Below are positions 17,848 through 29,282 of a stretch of 48,457 nucleotides of DNA, piece after piece (the stretch's first letter is position 1; each line of letters begins with the position of its first letter). A model generated the notes under the pieces. That model had not been told where the DNA came from and made no database searches. It saw only the letters and a list, made by a program, of their open reading frames with translations. The position numbers and the translations under genes were made by a program. The stretch comes from an uncultured Verrucomicrobiae bacterium (GTDB lineage Bacteria > Verrucomicrobiota > Verrucomicrobiia > Limisphaerales > UBA1096), in NCBI GenBank assembly GCA_937770485.1, contig CALJHX010000027.1:1-48457 (forward strand), given 5' to 3'.

Positions 17848-17876
17848 TTGACACTGCTCTTGGCCAATGGCAGATT
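17848..17876 (+). promoter_or_regulatory. Possible sigma-70 promoter of the fur-suf operon
   Basis: A perfect TTGACA at 17848-17853 is followed, after a 17-base spacer, by CAGATT at 17871-17876, which matches TATAAT at three of six positions. If used, transcription would begin within a few bases of the ATG at 17883, giving a leaderless mRNA. The weak -10 leaves this tentative. Confidence 0.35.
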
Positions 17877-17882
17877 TCCGGC

Positions 17883-18340
17883 ATGGTAACGGACCATCTT
17901 CAAGCGTCCGGTGAACTCCTCAATCAACGTTTAGCCGAGAAAGGCTTGAGAGCCACTTCCCAGCGGCAACACGTTTACGAGGTGCTGCTCAGCCAGCGCA
18001 ATCATCCCTCTGCCGAGGAGGTGTTCATGCGGGCGAAGCAGTCGAAACCGGAGATTTCCATGGCCACGGTGTACAACAGCCTCGACGCGCTCGTGAGGTG
18101 CGGCGTCGTGCGGCAGGTAAACGTGGATCGTGGCGCAACACTGTTCTGCTCCAACATGGGCGAGCACGCACACTTCTGCTGCGACGACTGCGGCAAGGTT
18201 TTTGACATGAACCTGAAGGACTTGCCCCAGATGCCGGAGGTCGACGTGCCGGGTGAGTTTGAGGTGAGAAAAATCGACATCGCACTGCACGGCCGCTGCA
18301 CCGGCACGTGTTCTGACTGCGGCCGAAAGGAAACGATCAC

Positions 18341-18344
<4 letters not shown>
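17883..18344 (+). CDS. Fur-family transcriptional regulator
   Basis: A 153-residue metal-responsive repressor. The winged-helix DNA-binding half includes [14 protein letters not shown], then [12 protein letters not shown] and [16 protein letters not shown], the recognition helix region of Fur/PerR proteins. The dimerisation half has [11 protein letters not shown] and CSDCGRK, two CxxC pairs expected to hold structural zinc. Its ATGA overlap with sufB shows it is translated with the Fe-S genes, so it probably controls that operon in response to iron, oxidative stress or cluster status; which of these cannot be read from sequence. ATG at 17883 is preferred. A GTG at 17784 and an ATG at 17802 are in frame, but would add an atypical 27-33 residue extension. 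Confidence 0.9.
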
Positions 18345-19786
<1,442 letters not shown>

Positions 19787-19803
19787 ACATTTTTTAAAAC
19801 GGA

Positions 19804-20553
19804 ATGCTACAGATTAAAAATCTACAGGCGGGGATCGAGGACAAGCCGATCCTCAAGGGAATCAACCTCACGGTGAACGCCGGCGAGGTGCACGCCATCA
19901 TGGGCCCGAACGGCAGCGGCAAAAGCACGCTCGCTTCCGTGCTCGCCGGGCGCGACGGCTTTGACGTCACCGGCGGCGAGGCGCTTTACAACGACAACGA
20001 CCTGCTCGACCTCGCGCCAGAGGAACGCGCCCGCGAGGGTGTTTTTCTCGCGTTTCAATACCCGGTGGAAATCCCCGGCGTAAACAGCGCGTACTTTTTG
20101 CGCTCAGCCGTCAACGCGATTCTCAAGCATCGCGGTGAGGAGGAACTCGATGCGATGAATTTCCTCAAAGCCGTGAAAGTGAAGATGAAAGAGCTTGGCC
20201 TGGGCGAGGACTTTCTCAAGCGCCCGGTCAACGCCGGCTTCTCCGGCGGCGAAAAAAAGCGCAACGAGATTTTGCAGATGACGATGCTTGATCCGCGACT
20301 GGCCATCCTCGACGAGACTGACTCCGGCCTCGACATCGACGCGCTGCGCATCGTCGCCGACGGCGTGAACCGGCTAAGGAGCGACGACAACGCCCAGGTC
20401 GTCATCACGCATTACCAGCGGCTGCTCGACTACATCGTGCCGGACTTCGTGCACGTGCTGCACGACGGCTGCATCATCAAGTCCGGCGACAAATCTCTGG
20501 CGCTTGAACTGGAGGAGAAGGGTTACGACTGGCTAACCAAGGAAGCCGCATGA
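19804..20553 (+). CDS. sufC: Fe-S cluster assembly ATPase SufC
   Basis: A 249-residue ABC ATPase that drives the SufBCD scaffold. Walker A is GPNGSGKS (about 36-43), the signature-region sequence is NAGFSGGEKKRNEI, and Walker B is LAILDETDSGLDID, the SufC form with ETDSGLD. It is soluble, with no transmembrane segment. ATG at 19804 is used; its stop overlaps the sufD start by four bases (ATGA). Confidence 0.97.
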   Translation: MLQIKNLQAGIEDKPILKGINLTVNAGEVHAIMGPNGSGKSTLASVLAGRDGFDVTGGEALYNDNDLLDLAPEERAREGVFLAFQYPVEIPGVNSAYFLRSAVNAILKHRGEEELDAMNFLKAVKVKMKELGLGEDFLKRPVNAGFSGGEKKRNEILQMTMLDPRLAILDETDSGLDIDALRIVADGVNRLRSDDNAQVVITHYQRLLDYIVPDFVHVLHDGCIIKSGDKSLALELEEKGYDWLTKEAA

Positions 20554-21866
20554 GCCAGCTTGCCACTACTAATCCCGCCGTTGAACCGGTTGAGGCATTT
20601 ACCAAGCTGGAGCAAAACGGCGCGGCGTTGATGCCCCTCCGCAAGGCCGGCTTGGCCCGGTTCTCCGATTCGGGATACCCGACTTTGAGAGACGAGGATT
20701 GGCGGTTCACCAACGTTAAGCCGATTGCCGAACTGCCGTTTCGACCAACGATTGATCCGCTTGGCCAAGCGCTAGGCCAAGAGCAACTTGGCAATGTTAC
20801 ATTCGGCCAACTGAGTGCCGATCGACTGGTCTTTATCGATGGCCATTTCAACGCTGCGTTGTCGCAAATCGGCGACCAGTCAAGCGGCGTGACGGTGACC
20901 CACCTGACCAGCGGGTTGGCCGGTTTGGAGCGCGAGCTTGGCTCGCTTTCCATTGGTGATGACAATCCGTTTGTCGCGCTCAACGATGCATTTTTCACCG
21001 ACGGCGCAGTCATCCAAATCGCCGACGGCCAGCGCTTGGCCAAGCCGGTTCATTTGCTGTTCGTCACCACGGCGAGCGAGGACGGCGAAGCGGCACACAT
21101 CCGAAACTGGATCGTTGCCGGGGCCAACACACAGGGCACGATCATCGAGTCGCACCTCTCGCTTGGCCAAGCCGCGACAGTGACAAACGTCGTCACTGAG
21201 TCGCGCATCGGAGACGGAGCTAATATTGAACACATCAAATTTCAGGATCAATCGAACAGGGCTTTTCACTTGGCGTCGCTCCACTCGGAGCTGGGCCGTG
21301 ATGCGCAATATACGTTCCACTCGATCGCGCTTGGCGCGCGGTTGTCACGCAACAACCTACGCATGCGCCTGGCCCAGCCAGGCATCGAATGTATTCTCAA
21401 TGGGTTGTACATGCTGCGCGGGCAGCAGTTGGCCGATCACCACATGGTTGTCGAGCACGCCGCGCCACACTGTGACAGTCACGAATATTTCAACGGCATA
21501 CTTGATGACCAGTCGCGCGGCGTCTTTCACGGGCGCATCCTCGTGCAGCCCGGCGCGCAAAAGACCGACGCGAAGCAGACCAACAAAAACCTGCTGCTCA
21601 GCGACGACGCTACGGCGAACACCAAACCGCAACTCGAGATTTATGCCGACGACGTGAAGTGCACCCACGGTGCCACGATCGGCGAGATGGATGACGACGC
21701 GATTTTTTATCTGCGTGCCCGCGGACTCGATACTCCCACCGCCCGGCGAATGCTTTTGCACGGGTTCGCTGGCGAGATCGTTGAGCGCATACGGCACGAC
21801 GCCGTGCGCGAGGAACTCAACGCGCTGGTGTTGGGCCGGCTCGAGGCAGTGCACAAATTGGACTGA
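20550..21866 (+). CDS. sufD: Fe-S cluster assembly protein SufD
   Basis: A 438-residue partner of SufB and SufC. The N-terminal part shows the family signature DEDWRFTNVKPI. The C-terminal beta-helix has CDSHEYFNGILDDQSRGVFHG, of which I note DDQSRGVFHGRILV, then QKTDAKQTNKNLLLS and KCTHGATIGEMDDDAIFYLRARG (core ATIGEMDDDAIFYLRARG), ending with HGFAGEIVERI. These are typical of SufD. Three TTGGCCAA copies lie inside it (20761, 21036, 21163), encoding L-G-Q-A or L-A-K. ATGA overlap with sufC indicates coupled translation, and sufE starts 3 bases after the stop. Confidence 0.95.
   Translation: MSQLATTNPAVEPVEAFTKLEQNGAALMPLRKAGLARFSDSGYPTLRDEDWRFTNVKPIAELPFRPTIDPLGQALGQEQLGNVTFGQLSADRLVFIDGHFNAALSQIGDQSSGVTVTHLTSGLAGLERELGSLSIGDDNPFVALNDAFFTDGAVIQIADGQRLAKPVHLLFVTTASEDGEAAHIRNWIVAGANTQGTIIESHLSLGQAATVTNVVTESRIGDGANIEHIKFQDQSNRAFHLASLHSELGRDAQYTFHSIALGARLSRNNLRMRLAQPGIECILNGLYMLRGQQLADHHMVVEHAAPHCDSHEYFNGILDDQSRGVFHGRILVQPGAQKTDAKQTNKNLLLSDDATANTKPQLEIYADDVKCTHGATIGEMDDDAIFYLRARGLDTPTARRMLLHGFAGEIVERIRHDAVREELNALVLGRLEAVHKLD
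20758..20771. repeat. CGCTTGGCCAAGCG palindrome (inside sufD)
   Basis: A full 14-base copy that encodes PLGQA in the sufD frame. A diverged second half-site (GCTAGGCCAAG) lies immediately after it, giving LGQALGQ in the protein. Confidence 0.9.
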
Positions 21867-21869
21867 ACT

Positions 21870-22304
21870 GTGGCTAACTTTTTGGATACAACCGTCAATG
21901 AACTGGTCGAGAATTTCGAGATTCTCGGCGACTGGGAGGAGCGTTTTGCCTACCTGATCGAGCTGGGCAAAAAACTGCCGTCACTCGACGAGTCCGAGAT
22001 GGTGGAGGACAACCGCGTGCACGGCTGCCAAGCGGCCGTCTGGCTGAAAATGCTGCCGGCCAGCGACTCGACATTTGATATTCACGCTGACTCGGACGCC
22101 TTCATCGTCAAAGGATTGATTGCTGTTTTATTGATGATTTACAACGGAAAAACTGCCGAACAAATCTTGACCGATGACGGCACGGAGACATTTGCCAAAC
22201 TTGGGCTCGACCGGCACTTGAGCCCGACCCGCCGCAACGGATTGCACTCGATGTTGAGCCGAATAAAGGCTCTCGCCGCCGAGTCGGTCGTACAAACTGT
22301 CTGA
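21870..22304 (+). CDS. sufE: Cysteine desulfuration protein SufE
   Basis: A 144-residue sulfur-transfer protein that takes persulfide sulfur from SufS and hands it to SufBCD. The acceptor Cys is in NRVHGCQAAVW. The N-terminal LVENFEILGDWEERFAYLI and the C-terminal LSPTRRNGLHSML are family hallmarks. It starts with GTG at 21870, 3 bases after the sufD stop. Both SufE and a NifU-type scaffold occur in this operon, so the SufS sulfur may have more than one acceptor. Confidence 0.95.
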   Translation: MANFLDTTVNELVENFEILGDWEERFAYLIELGKKLPSLDESEMVEDNRVHGCQAAVWLKMLPASDSTFDIHADSDAFIVKGLIAVLLMIYNGKTAEQILTDDGTETFAKLGLDRHLSPTRRNGLHSMLSRIKALAAESVVQTV

Positions 22305-22853
22305 ATGGAAACTCCCGGCCCCATCGCACTCAGCCGCGACGTCGAGGCGTCCATCGTCCCTTCCGGCGACAAGGTGACGCTGCAAAAAGGCGAGACGGCG
22401 CAGGTCACCCAGACGCTCGGCGGCACGTTCACGGTGATCGTCAACGGCAACATGTTTCGCATCGAGGGAAGCGATGCCGATGCGCTTGGCCTCGAGCCGG
22501 TCAAGACTCCGGCGGAGGAATCCAAGCGGCCGGAAACAGAAGACGACCTAAAGCAGCAGATCGAGACGCAGCTCAAGACTGTTTACGACCCGGAGATCCC
22601 GGTGAACATCATTGACCTTGGCCTTGTGTACGACAGCACGCCAACCCAGCTCGACGGCGGCTGGCGCGTCGATGTGAAGATGACGCTCACCGCGCCCGGC
22701 TGTGGAATGGGGCCAGTGCTGCAACAGGACGCACAAAACCGGCTGCTGTGCATCGAGGGCGTCGACGAGGTGGACGTGCAACTCGTCTGGGACCCGCCTT
22801 GGAATCACGATATGATGAGCGAGGCGGCCAAGCTGGAACTCGGCATGATGTGA
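22305..22853 (+). CDS. sufT: Fe-S maturation protein SufT (DUF59)
   Basis: A 182-residue protein. The first 70 residues form a small beta-rich part (KVTLQKGETAQVTQTLGG), as found in SufT. The DUF59/MIP18 domain follows from about residue 80: YDPEIPVNIIDLGLVYD, then MTLTAPGCGMGPVL with the conserved Cys, and VQLVWDPPWNHDMMSE near the end. SufT proteins help mature Fe-S enzymes in vivo. The start ATG immediately follows the sufE stop. The stop overlaps the sufS start by one base (TGATG), so the genes are translationally coupled. Confidence 0.93.
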   Translation: METPGPIALSRDVEASIVPSGDKVTLQKGETAQVTQTLGGTFTVIVNGNMFRIEGSDADALGLEPVKTPAEESKRPETEDDLKQQIETQLKTVYDPEIPVNIIDLGLVYDSTPTQLDGGWRVDVKMTLTAPGCGMGPVLQQDAQNRLLCIEGVDEVDVQLVWDPPWNHDMMSEAAKLELGMM

Positions 22854-24115
22854 TGAACCCACGCGCGGAAACAGCAACTTTTGCCAAGCGCGACGAATCA
22901 GTCGATTGGGCAGCACTCCGTGACGACTTCCCTATCCTGCGCGAAACCGTCAACGGCCACCCTCTGGTTTATCTCGACAACGCCGCAAGCAGCCAGAAGC
23001 CGCATCAGGTCATAGATGCGGTTCGCCGCTACTACGAGCATGATAACGCCAACGTGCACCGTGGCATCCACGAGTTGAGCAACCGCGCCACCGAAGCGTA
23101 CGAGGGCGCGCGCCAGCGAGTCGCTGACTACCTCAACGCCGGCTCCCGCGAGGAAATTATTTTTACGCGCGGCACAACCGAGGGACTGAACCTCGTCGCC
23201 AACACCTGGGCGCTCGACAACCTCCGCAAGGGCGACACGATTCTCCTCACCGAGATGGAGCACCACAGCAACCTCGTGCCGTGGCAAATTCTGGCCAACC
23301 GGATCGGCGCAAAACTCGACTTCATCGAGGTCACCGGCGACGACGGGCAGCTTGATTTGCAGTGGCTCGACGAGCAACTCGCCCGTGCCCGGCTGCTCTC
23401 GCTCACGCATATTTCCAACACGATGGGCACAGTAAACCCGGTCGCCGAGATTTGCGCCCGTGCCCGTGCCGCAGGGGTAGTCACCGTGGTGGATGCCGCC
23501 CAAAGCGCCGGCCACGCACTGGTCGATGTGCAAGGGATCGACTGCGATTTTCTTACCTTTTCCGGGCACAAAACCTGCGGGCCGACCGGCATCGGCGTGC
23601 TGTACGGCCGCCGCGAACTGCTCGATGCCATGCCGCCGTATCAGGGGGGTGGCGAGATGATTTTAAAGGTCGGGTACCACGATTCCACCTTCAATGTCGC
23701 TCCGCACAAGTTCGAGGCTGGCACACCGAACGTCGCCGGTGCCGTTGGCCTGCACGCGGCGCTCGACTACCTCGACGCCATCGGCCGCGAGGCTATTTTC
23801 GAGCACGACCAGCGCTTGGCCAAGCAGGCCTGCGAGCGCCTGGCCGAGATCGACGGCATCCGGATTTTTGGCCCGGCGGAAGGCCGCTCGGGCCTGGTGA
23901 GCTTCGTGCTGCCGGACGCCCACGCTCTCGACTTAGCCACGATGGCCGACCAAAAGGGCGTCGCGTTGCGGGCGGGTCATCATTGCAATCAACCGCTCCT
24001 GGCCAAGCTCGGGGTCGCGGCGACCGCCCGTGCAAGTTTTTACTTTTACAATACCGAGGCCGAAGTCGATCGCTTCATCGAAGTGCTCCACGGCGTCAGG
24101 AAACTGTTTGTCTGA
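22853..24115 (+). CDS. sufS: Cysteine desulfurase SufS
   Basis: A 420-residue PLP enzyme of the group II desulfurase family that takes sulfur from cysteine. Landmarks are VYLDNAASSQKP near the N-terminus, NVHRGIHELSNRAT, the PLP lysine in FSGHKTCGPTG, and the catalytic Cys in RAGHHCNQPLL. Both active residues are present. ATG at 22853 (MNPRAE) overlaps the sufT stop by one base. The frame is open back to 22748 inside sufT, but that extra sequence is Arg/Gly-rich and was rejected. QRLAKQ is encoded by a TTGGCCAA copy at 23816. Confidence 0.96.
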   Translation: MNPRAETATFAKRDESVDWAALRDDFPILRETVNGHPLVYLDNAASSQKPHQVIDAVRRYYEHDNANVHRGIHELSNRATEAYEGARQRVADYLNAGSREEIIFTRGTTEGLNLVANTWALDNLRKGDTILLTEMEHHSNLVPWQILANRIGAKLDFIEVTGDDGQLDLQWLDEQLARARLLSLTHISNTMGTVNPVAEICARARAAGVVTVVDAAQSAGHALVDVQGIDCDFLTFSGHKTCGPTGIGVLYGRRELLDAMPPYQGGGEMILKVGYHDSTFNVAPHKFEAGTPNVAGAVGLHAALDYLDAIGREAIFEHDQRLAKQACERLAEIDGIRIFGPAEGRSGLVSFVLPDAHALDLATMADQKGVALRAGHHCNQPLLAKLGVAATARASFYFYNTEAEVDRFIEVLHGVRKLFV

Positions 24116-24658
24116 ATGAGCGAAACCATCACATGTAATTCTCCGATGCAGGCAGTGCTGCAGATTTTTCCCGGCGCGCAGCGCGCGTTGTTTCGCAAGT
24201 ACCACATCGGGGGTTGCAGCAGTTGCGGGTTTCAGCCGGAGGAAACATTAGCCGGGGTTTGCGAGCGCAATGGCGATCTCCCCGTCGCCGACGTTTTGGA
24301 ACAGATTCGCCAGAGCCACGAGGAGGATGTCCGTATTTTGATCGAGCCTAGCGACTTGGCCAAGCGGCGCAACAACGGGGTTGACGTTCGCGTGGTAGAC
24401 ATTCGTTCACGAGAGGAATTTGAGGCGGTGCACATCGACGGCTCACAGTTGCTGACCCAGGACTTGATGCAGGAGATTCTCGGCAGTTGGGACAATGACC
24501 AGTTGTTCGTCATCGTCGATCACCAAGGGAACAAATCTCTCGACGCGGCGGCCTATTATCTCGGCCACGGCATGCCGAATGTCCACGCACTGCGCGGCGG
24601 GATTGATGCGTGGTCGCTTGAGGTTGACTCGACTGTCCGACGTTACACGCTGAATTAA
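24116..24658 (+). CDS. DUF1858-like plus rhodanese-like protein lacking the catalytic Cys
   Basis: A 180-residue cytoplasmic protein of two parts. Residues 1-70 resemble the small DUF1858/redox-disulfide domain, with a CSSC pair (34-37) in HIGGCSSCGF. Residues 88-175 form a rhodanese fold (VRVVDIRSREEFEAVHIDGS). In active rhodaneses a Cys begins the loop after the central strand. Here that loop reads VIVDHQGNKS, with Asp135 at the catalytic position, so sulfur transfer by the usual mechanism is not expected. The place in the operon, directly after sufS and before a NifU-type scaffold, suggests a carrier, docking or redox role in Fe-S assembly; this is inference. It starts at ATG directly after the sufS stop. 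Confidence 0.8.
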   Translation: MSETITCNSPMQAVLQIFPGAQRALFRKYHIGGCSSCGFQPEETLAGVCERNGDLPVADVLEQIRQSHEEDVRILIEPSDLAKRRNNGVDVRVVDIRSREEFEAVHIDGSQLLTQDLMQEILGSWDNDQLFVIVDHQGNKSLDAAAYYLGHGMPNVHALRGGIDAWSLEVDSTVRRYTLN

Positions 24659-24659
24659 T

Positions 24660-25157
24660 ATGAACGACGAACTTCAAAAAAAAGTCGCCGAGGCGATCAG
24701 CAATCCGAAAAACGTCGGCGAGATGGCGGACGCCGACTCGGTCGGCACGGTTGGCAATTCCGAGTGCGGCGAGATGTTGCGACTGTGGGTGAAGTATAAA
24801 GAACAGGACGGCGAAAAGATCATCGACAAGGCCACTTTTCAGAGTTTCGGCTGCGAGACGGCGATCGCCGTGGCGAGTTTGGCAACTGAATTGATCCAAG
24901 GCAAAACCGCCGCCGAGGCAATGGAAATGAAGCCGGAGGAACTCTCCGGCGACCTCGGCCCGCTGCCGCCAATGAAGATTCACTGTGCCGAACTGGTGCA
25001 GGGTGCGCTGCATGATGCGCTTTCGCCCGAGAGCCAAGCGCTTGGCCAAGCGGAGTCGCCGTCCAAGCCGGACGGGCTCGCCCCCACGCTCCAGGACAGC
25101 CTCAACGAGGGTCAGGCCAAGTCTGGCAGCATCAAAATCCAGTTCCTCGACGAGTAG
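24660..25157 (+). CDS. NifU/IscU-type Fe-S cluster scaffold protein
   Basis: A 165-residue protein matching the N-terminal scaffold domain of NifU/IscU. Three cysteines lie at positions expected for cluster ligands: Cys36 (NSECGEML), Cys65 (SFGCETAIAVAS) and Cys109 (IHCAELVQGAL). The residue after the first CG is Glu where IscU usually has Asp. Beyond about residue 120 there is a low-complexity tail (SPESQALGQAESPSKP) not found in classical IscU, and a full palindrome copy sits in it. It is the last gene of the suf operon and converges on purU 9 bases away. I withhold a symbol because it could be called iscU, sufU or nifU. Confidence 0.88.
   Translation: MNDELQKKVAEAISNPKNVGEMADADSVGTVGNSECGEMLRLWVKYKEQDGEKIIDKATFQSFGCETAIAVASLATELIQGKTAAEAMEMKPEELSGDLGPLPPMKIHCAELVQGALHDALSPESQALGQAESPSKPDGLAPTLQDSLNEGQAKSGSIKIQFLDE
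25033..25052. repeat. Compound palindrome GCCAAGCGCTTGGCCAAGCG
   Basis: Two overlapping palindromes: GCCAAGCGCTTGGC (25033-25046) and CGCTTGGCCAAGCG (25039-25052). It lies in the nonconserved tail of the NifU-like gene and encodes SQALGQAE. Confidence 0.9.
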
Positions 25158-25166
25158 CCCCGTCGC

Positions 25167-26012
25167 TCAGATTTCCTTGACGACTCCCCAATGGACGTCG
25201 AGTTGCTTTGTGAGGTAGAGCCGGATGCCGTTCACCAGCGCCTTGGACTCCAGCTTTTGCCCAGCGGCGACAATCTGCTTGAGTGTCATGCCCGGCTTGA
25301 TACGGAAACTTTCCTGCGCGATGATAGGTCCCTCGTCGAGGTGCATACTCACGAAGTGCGCCGTCACGCCGGCAATTTTCACGCCATGCTCGTGCGCCTG
25401 TCGGTACGGCTGCGGGCCGGGGAAACCCGGCAGCAACGAGGGGTGAATGTTGATGATCTTGTTCTTGAATTGCCAGACGAAATTCGGCGACAAAATTTTC
25501 ATGAACCGCGCCAGCACGACGAAGTCCACCTGCGCCTTCTCGAGGATGCGAAGCGCCTTGGTCTCCGCCTTGGCTCGGTTCGTCCAAGCAACATGATGGA
25601 ATGGCAGACCAGCTTTTTCGACATTGGCCTTTAGATCGCGGTGGTTGCCAATGACCGCCACAATCTCCGTCTTGAGTTTTCTGGATTTCACCGACTCCAA
25701 AATGGCGTCGAGGCAATGCGGTTCACGGGTGACCATCAGGGCCAAGCGTTGCGGGCGCTTAGGGTCAGTGAACCACCACTTGATCTCCATGCCCAAGTCG
25801 CGGCCCAGCGCGCGCAGCCCTTGGCCAAGCGATTTCTCGTTAAAAACCGTCGCCCGCCAACTGGCCTGAATCGTCATGCTGAACTGCCCGCGCGTGACCT
25901 GCTCCTCCAACGCCTCGATGTTGGCCCTGGTTTCGAACAGCAGGTTGGTGACTCTGGCCACGACGCCGGTCTTGTCCCGTCCGATGACAGTGATGGTCGC
26001 GTAACAATTCAT
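25167..26012 (-). CDS. purU: Formyltetrahydrofolate deformylase
   Basis: A 281-residue enzyme that releases formate from 10-formyltetrahydrofolate. The N-terminal ACT domain (YATITVIGRDKTGVVARVTN) is followed by the formyltransferase-fold catalytic domain with NIHPSLLPGFPG (Asn/His), and HFVSMHLDEGPIIAQE holding the catalytic Asp. The order and length fit PurU. ATG at 26012 (MNCYAT) was chosen; TTG at 26024 is in frame but adds only four residues. It follows murJ on the minus strand with a 70-base gap that contains a compound palindrome. Confidence 0.94.
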   Translation of the reverse strand: MNCYATITVIGRDKTGVVARVTNLLFETRANIEALEEQVTRGQFSMTIQASWRATVFNEKSLGQGLRALGRDLGMEIKWWFTDPKRPQRLALMVTREPHCLDAILESVKSRKLKTEIVAVIGNHRDLKANVEKAGLPFHHVAWTNRAKAETKALRILEKAQVDFVVLARFMKILSPNFVWQFKNKIINIHPSLLPGFPGPQPYRQAHEHGVKIAGVTAHFVSMHLDEGPIIAQESFRIKPGMTLKQIVAAGQKLESKALVNGIRLYLTKQLDVHWGVVKEI

Positions 26013-26059
26013 TGCGGGGCGCAATTAAGCCGGTTTAAAGCCCGGAGAAAAGCGAAAAC

Positions 26060-26080
26060 GGCCAAGCGCTTGGCCAAGCG
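26060..26080. repeat. Compound palindrome GGCCAAGCGCTTGGCCAAGCG
   Basis: Two overlapping palindromes, GGCCAAGCGCTTGGCC and CGCTTGGCCAAGCG, share their middle. They lie in the purU-murJ gap, just before the murJ stop codon. Confidence 0.9.
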
Positions 26081-26082
26081 GG

Positions 26083-28288
<2,206 letters not shown>

Positions 28289-28312
28289 GGCGAATCTTGT
28301 TTACCGAAAGAC

Positions 28313-28341
28313 AAAGGGAGCAGTTTCCGGCTCCCTTTTTT
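28313..28341 (+). terminator. Rho-independent terminator of glnB
   Basis: AAAGGGAGC (28313-28321) pairs perfectly with GCTCCCTTT (28330-28338) around an 8-base loop, followed by a T-run to 28341. It lies 25 bases after the glnB stop. The AAA/TTT flanks might also serve the opposite strand. Confidence 0.92.
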
Positions 28342-28370
28342 AATCTCATCAGCCAGACGTATGGCCAGGT

Positions 28371-29282
28371 TCACTGGTACTTGAGCGTCACCTTGCCGTT
28401 GGCTACCTGAATGCTCTTGATTTTCACTGCGGAGCCGCTTAACCGGTAAAACTGGGATGTGCCCGCCTGGCCAAGCGTGATCGTGCGGCTAGCTTCGTCT
28501 ATAGAAGCTCCACCTCCCACCTTATAAGGGCCGTTCACATCTGAACTTATCTGCAAATTTAGGGTCGGCTTTTTAGGCTCCTCATACTTGACGAATACAA
28601 GATAGTTCTGAACGAGGTACAAATCATTAGGATCCGTGATATGCTGAGCAAGGCGTAAAGTAGCCTTCCCTCCAAGCTTCACAATAACCGGCTCTTTTCC
28701 GGTTCCATCTGTTAGCAGAACATTGCGAAACTCCACGCCGGATTCACTACCAAAGAAGCTACCCAACACCTCTGTAGTTTGTTCCTCCTCACCAGTGGCA
28801 CTTGTAACAAGTTCCAATGTACTCTTAGCTTCCGGCATATCAAACTGTGCCTGACGCAAATAGACCAGATAGTCACCATTTGGATAGGTTCGTGTGTAGT
28901 TAAGCCATTCTCCTTCTTCAATGTCACCAACCCCAAAATCGTATATTCCCTTTTGAGCACCTCCCGTCTCGATAAATTTATCCCTTGCCAAATCAAGTGC
29001 TGGGGCTGTGCTGACTCCGTCGTAAGGTCGATAGCGGTGAGTCGATGGTACTAGGGTCTCATTCGTATCAAAAAAATCGATACCGTTTGATCCCTCTAAT
29101 GAATTATAGGAGCCATCTCCCCAATTTGAGTCAATACCATCCTCAGTAAGCTCAGGAATCAAAATCGGGTTATCAATAAATTCACCCCAATCATAATTAT
29201 AGTCCTCAACCTCTAAAACGAAACTGTTTGTATCGAATGTATCAAAGTACAAATTACGGGTGTCAGTCTCCCCGTCCAGCAT
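28371..29282 (-). CDS. Secreted CBM6-like protein, 3' part of a frameshifted gene
   Basis: The downstream half of a gene broken at about 29265-29275. This 303-codon frame begins at an ATG which is not a likely true start: the residues DGETDTRNLYFDTF continue directly from the upstream frame's VATDA if one base is removed. It contains a carbohydrate-binding, CBM6-like segment (KGIYDFGVGDIEEGEWLNY, GDYLVYLRQAQFDMP) and a C-terminal domain ending TSQFYRLSGSAVKIKSIQVA (ends TLKYQ), as in many secreted verrucomicrobial proteins. It is clearly more AT-rich than its neighbours. Whether the gene is a real pseudogene, recoded, or carries a sequencing error cannot be told from this window. Confidence 0.65.
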   Translation of the reverse strand: MLDGETDTRNLYFDTFDTNSFVLEVEDYNYDWGEFIDNPILIPELTEDGIDSNWGDGSYNSLEGSNGIDFFDTNETLVPSTHRYRPYDGVSTAPALDLARDKFIETGGAQKGIYDFGVGDIEEGEWLNYTRTYPNGDYLVYLRQAQFDMPEAKSTLELVTSATGEEEQTTEVLGSFFGSESGVEFRNVLLTDGTGKEPVIVKLGGKATLRLAQHITDPNDLYLVQNYLVFVKYEEPKKPTLNLQISSDVNGPYKVGGGASIDEASRTITLGQAGTSQFYRLSGSAVKIKSIQVANGKVTLKYQ

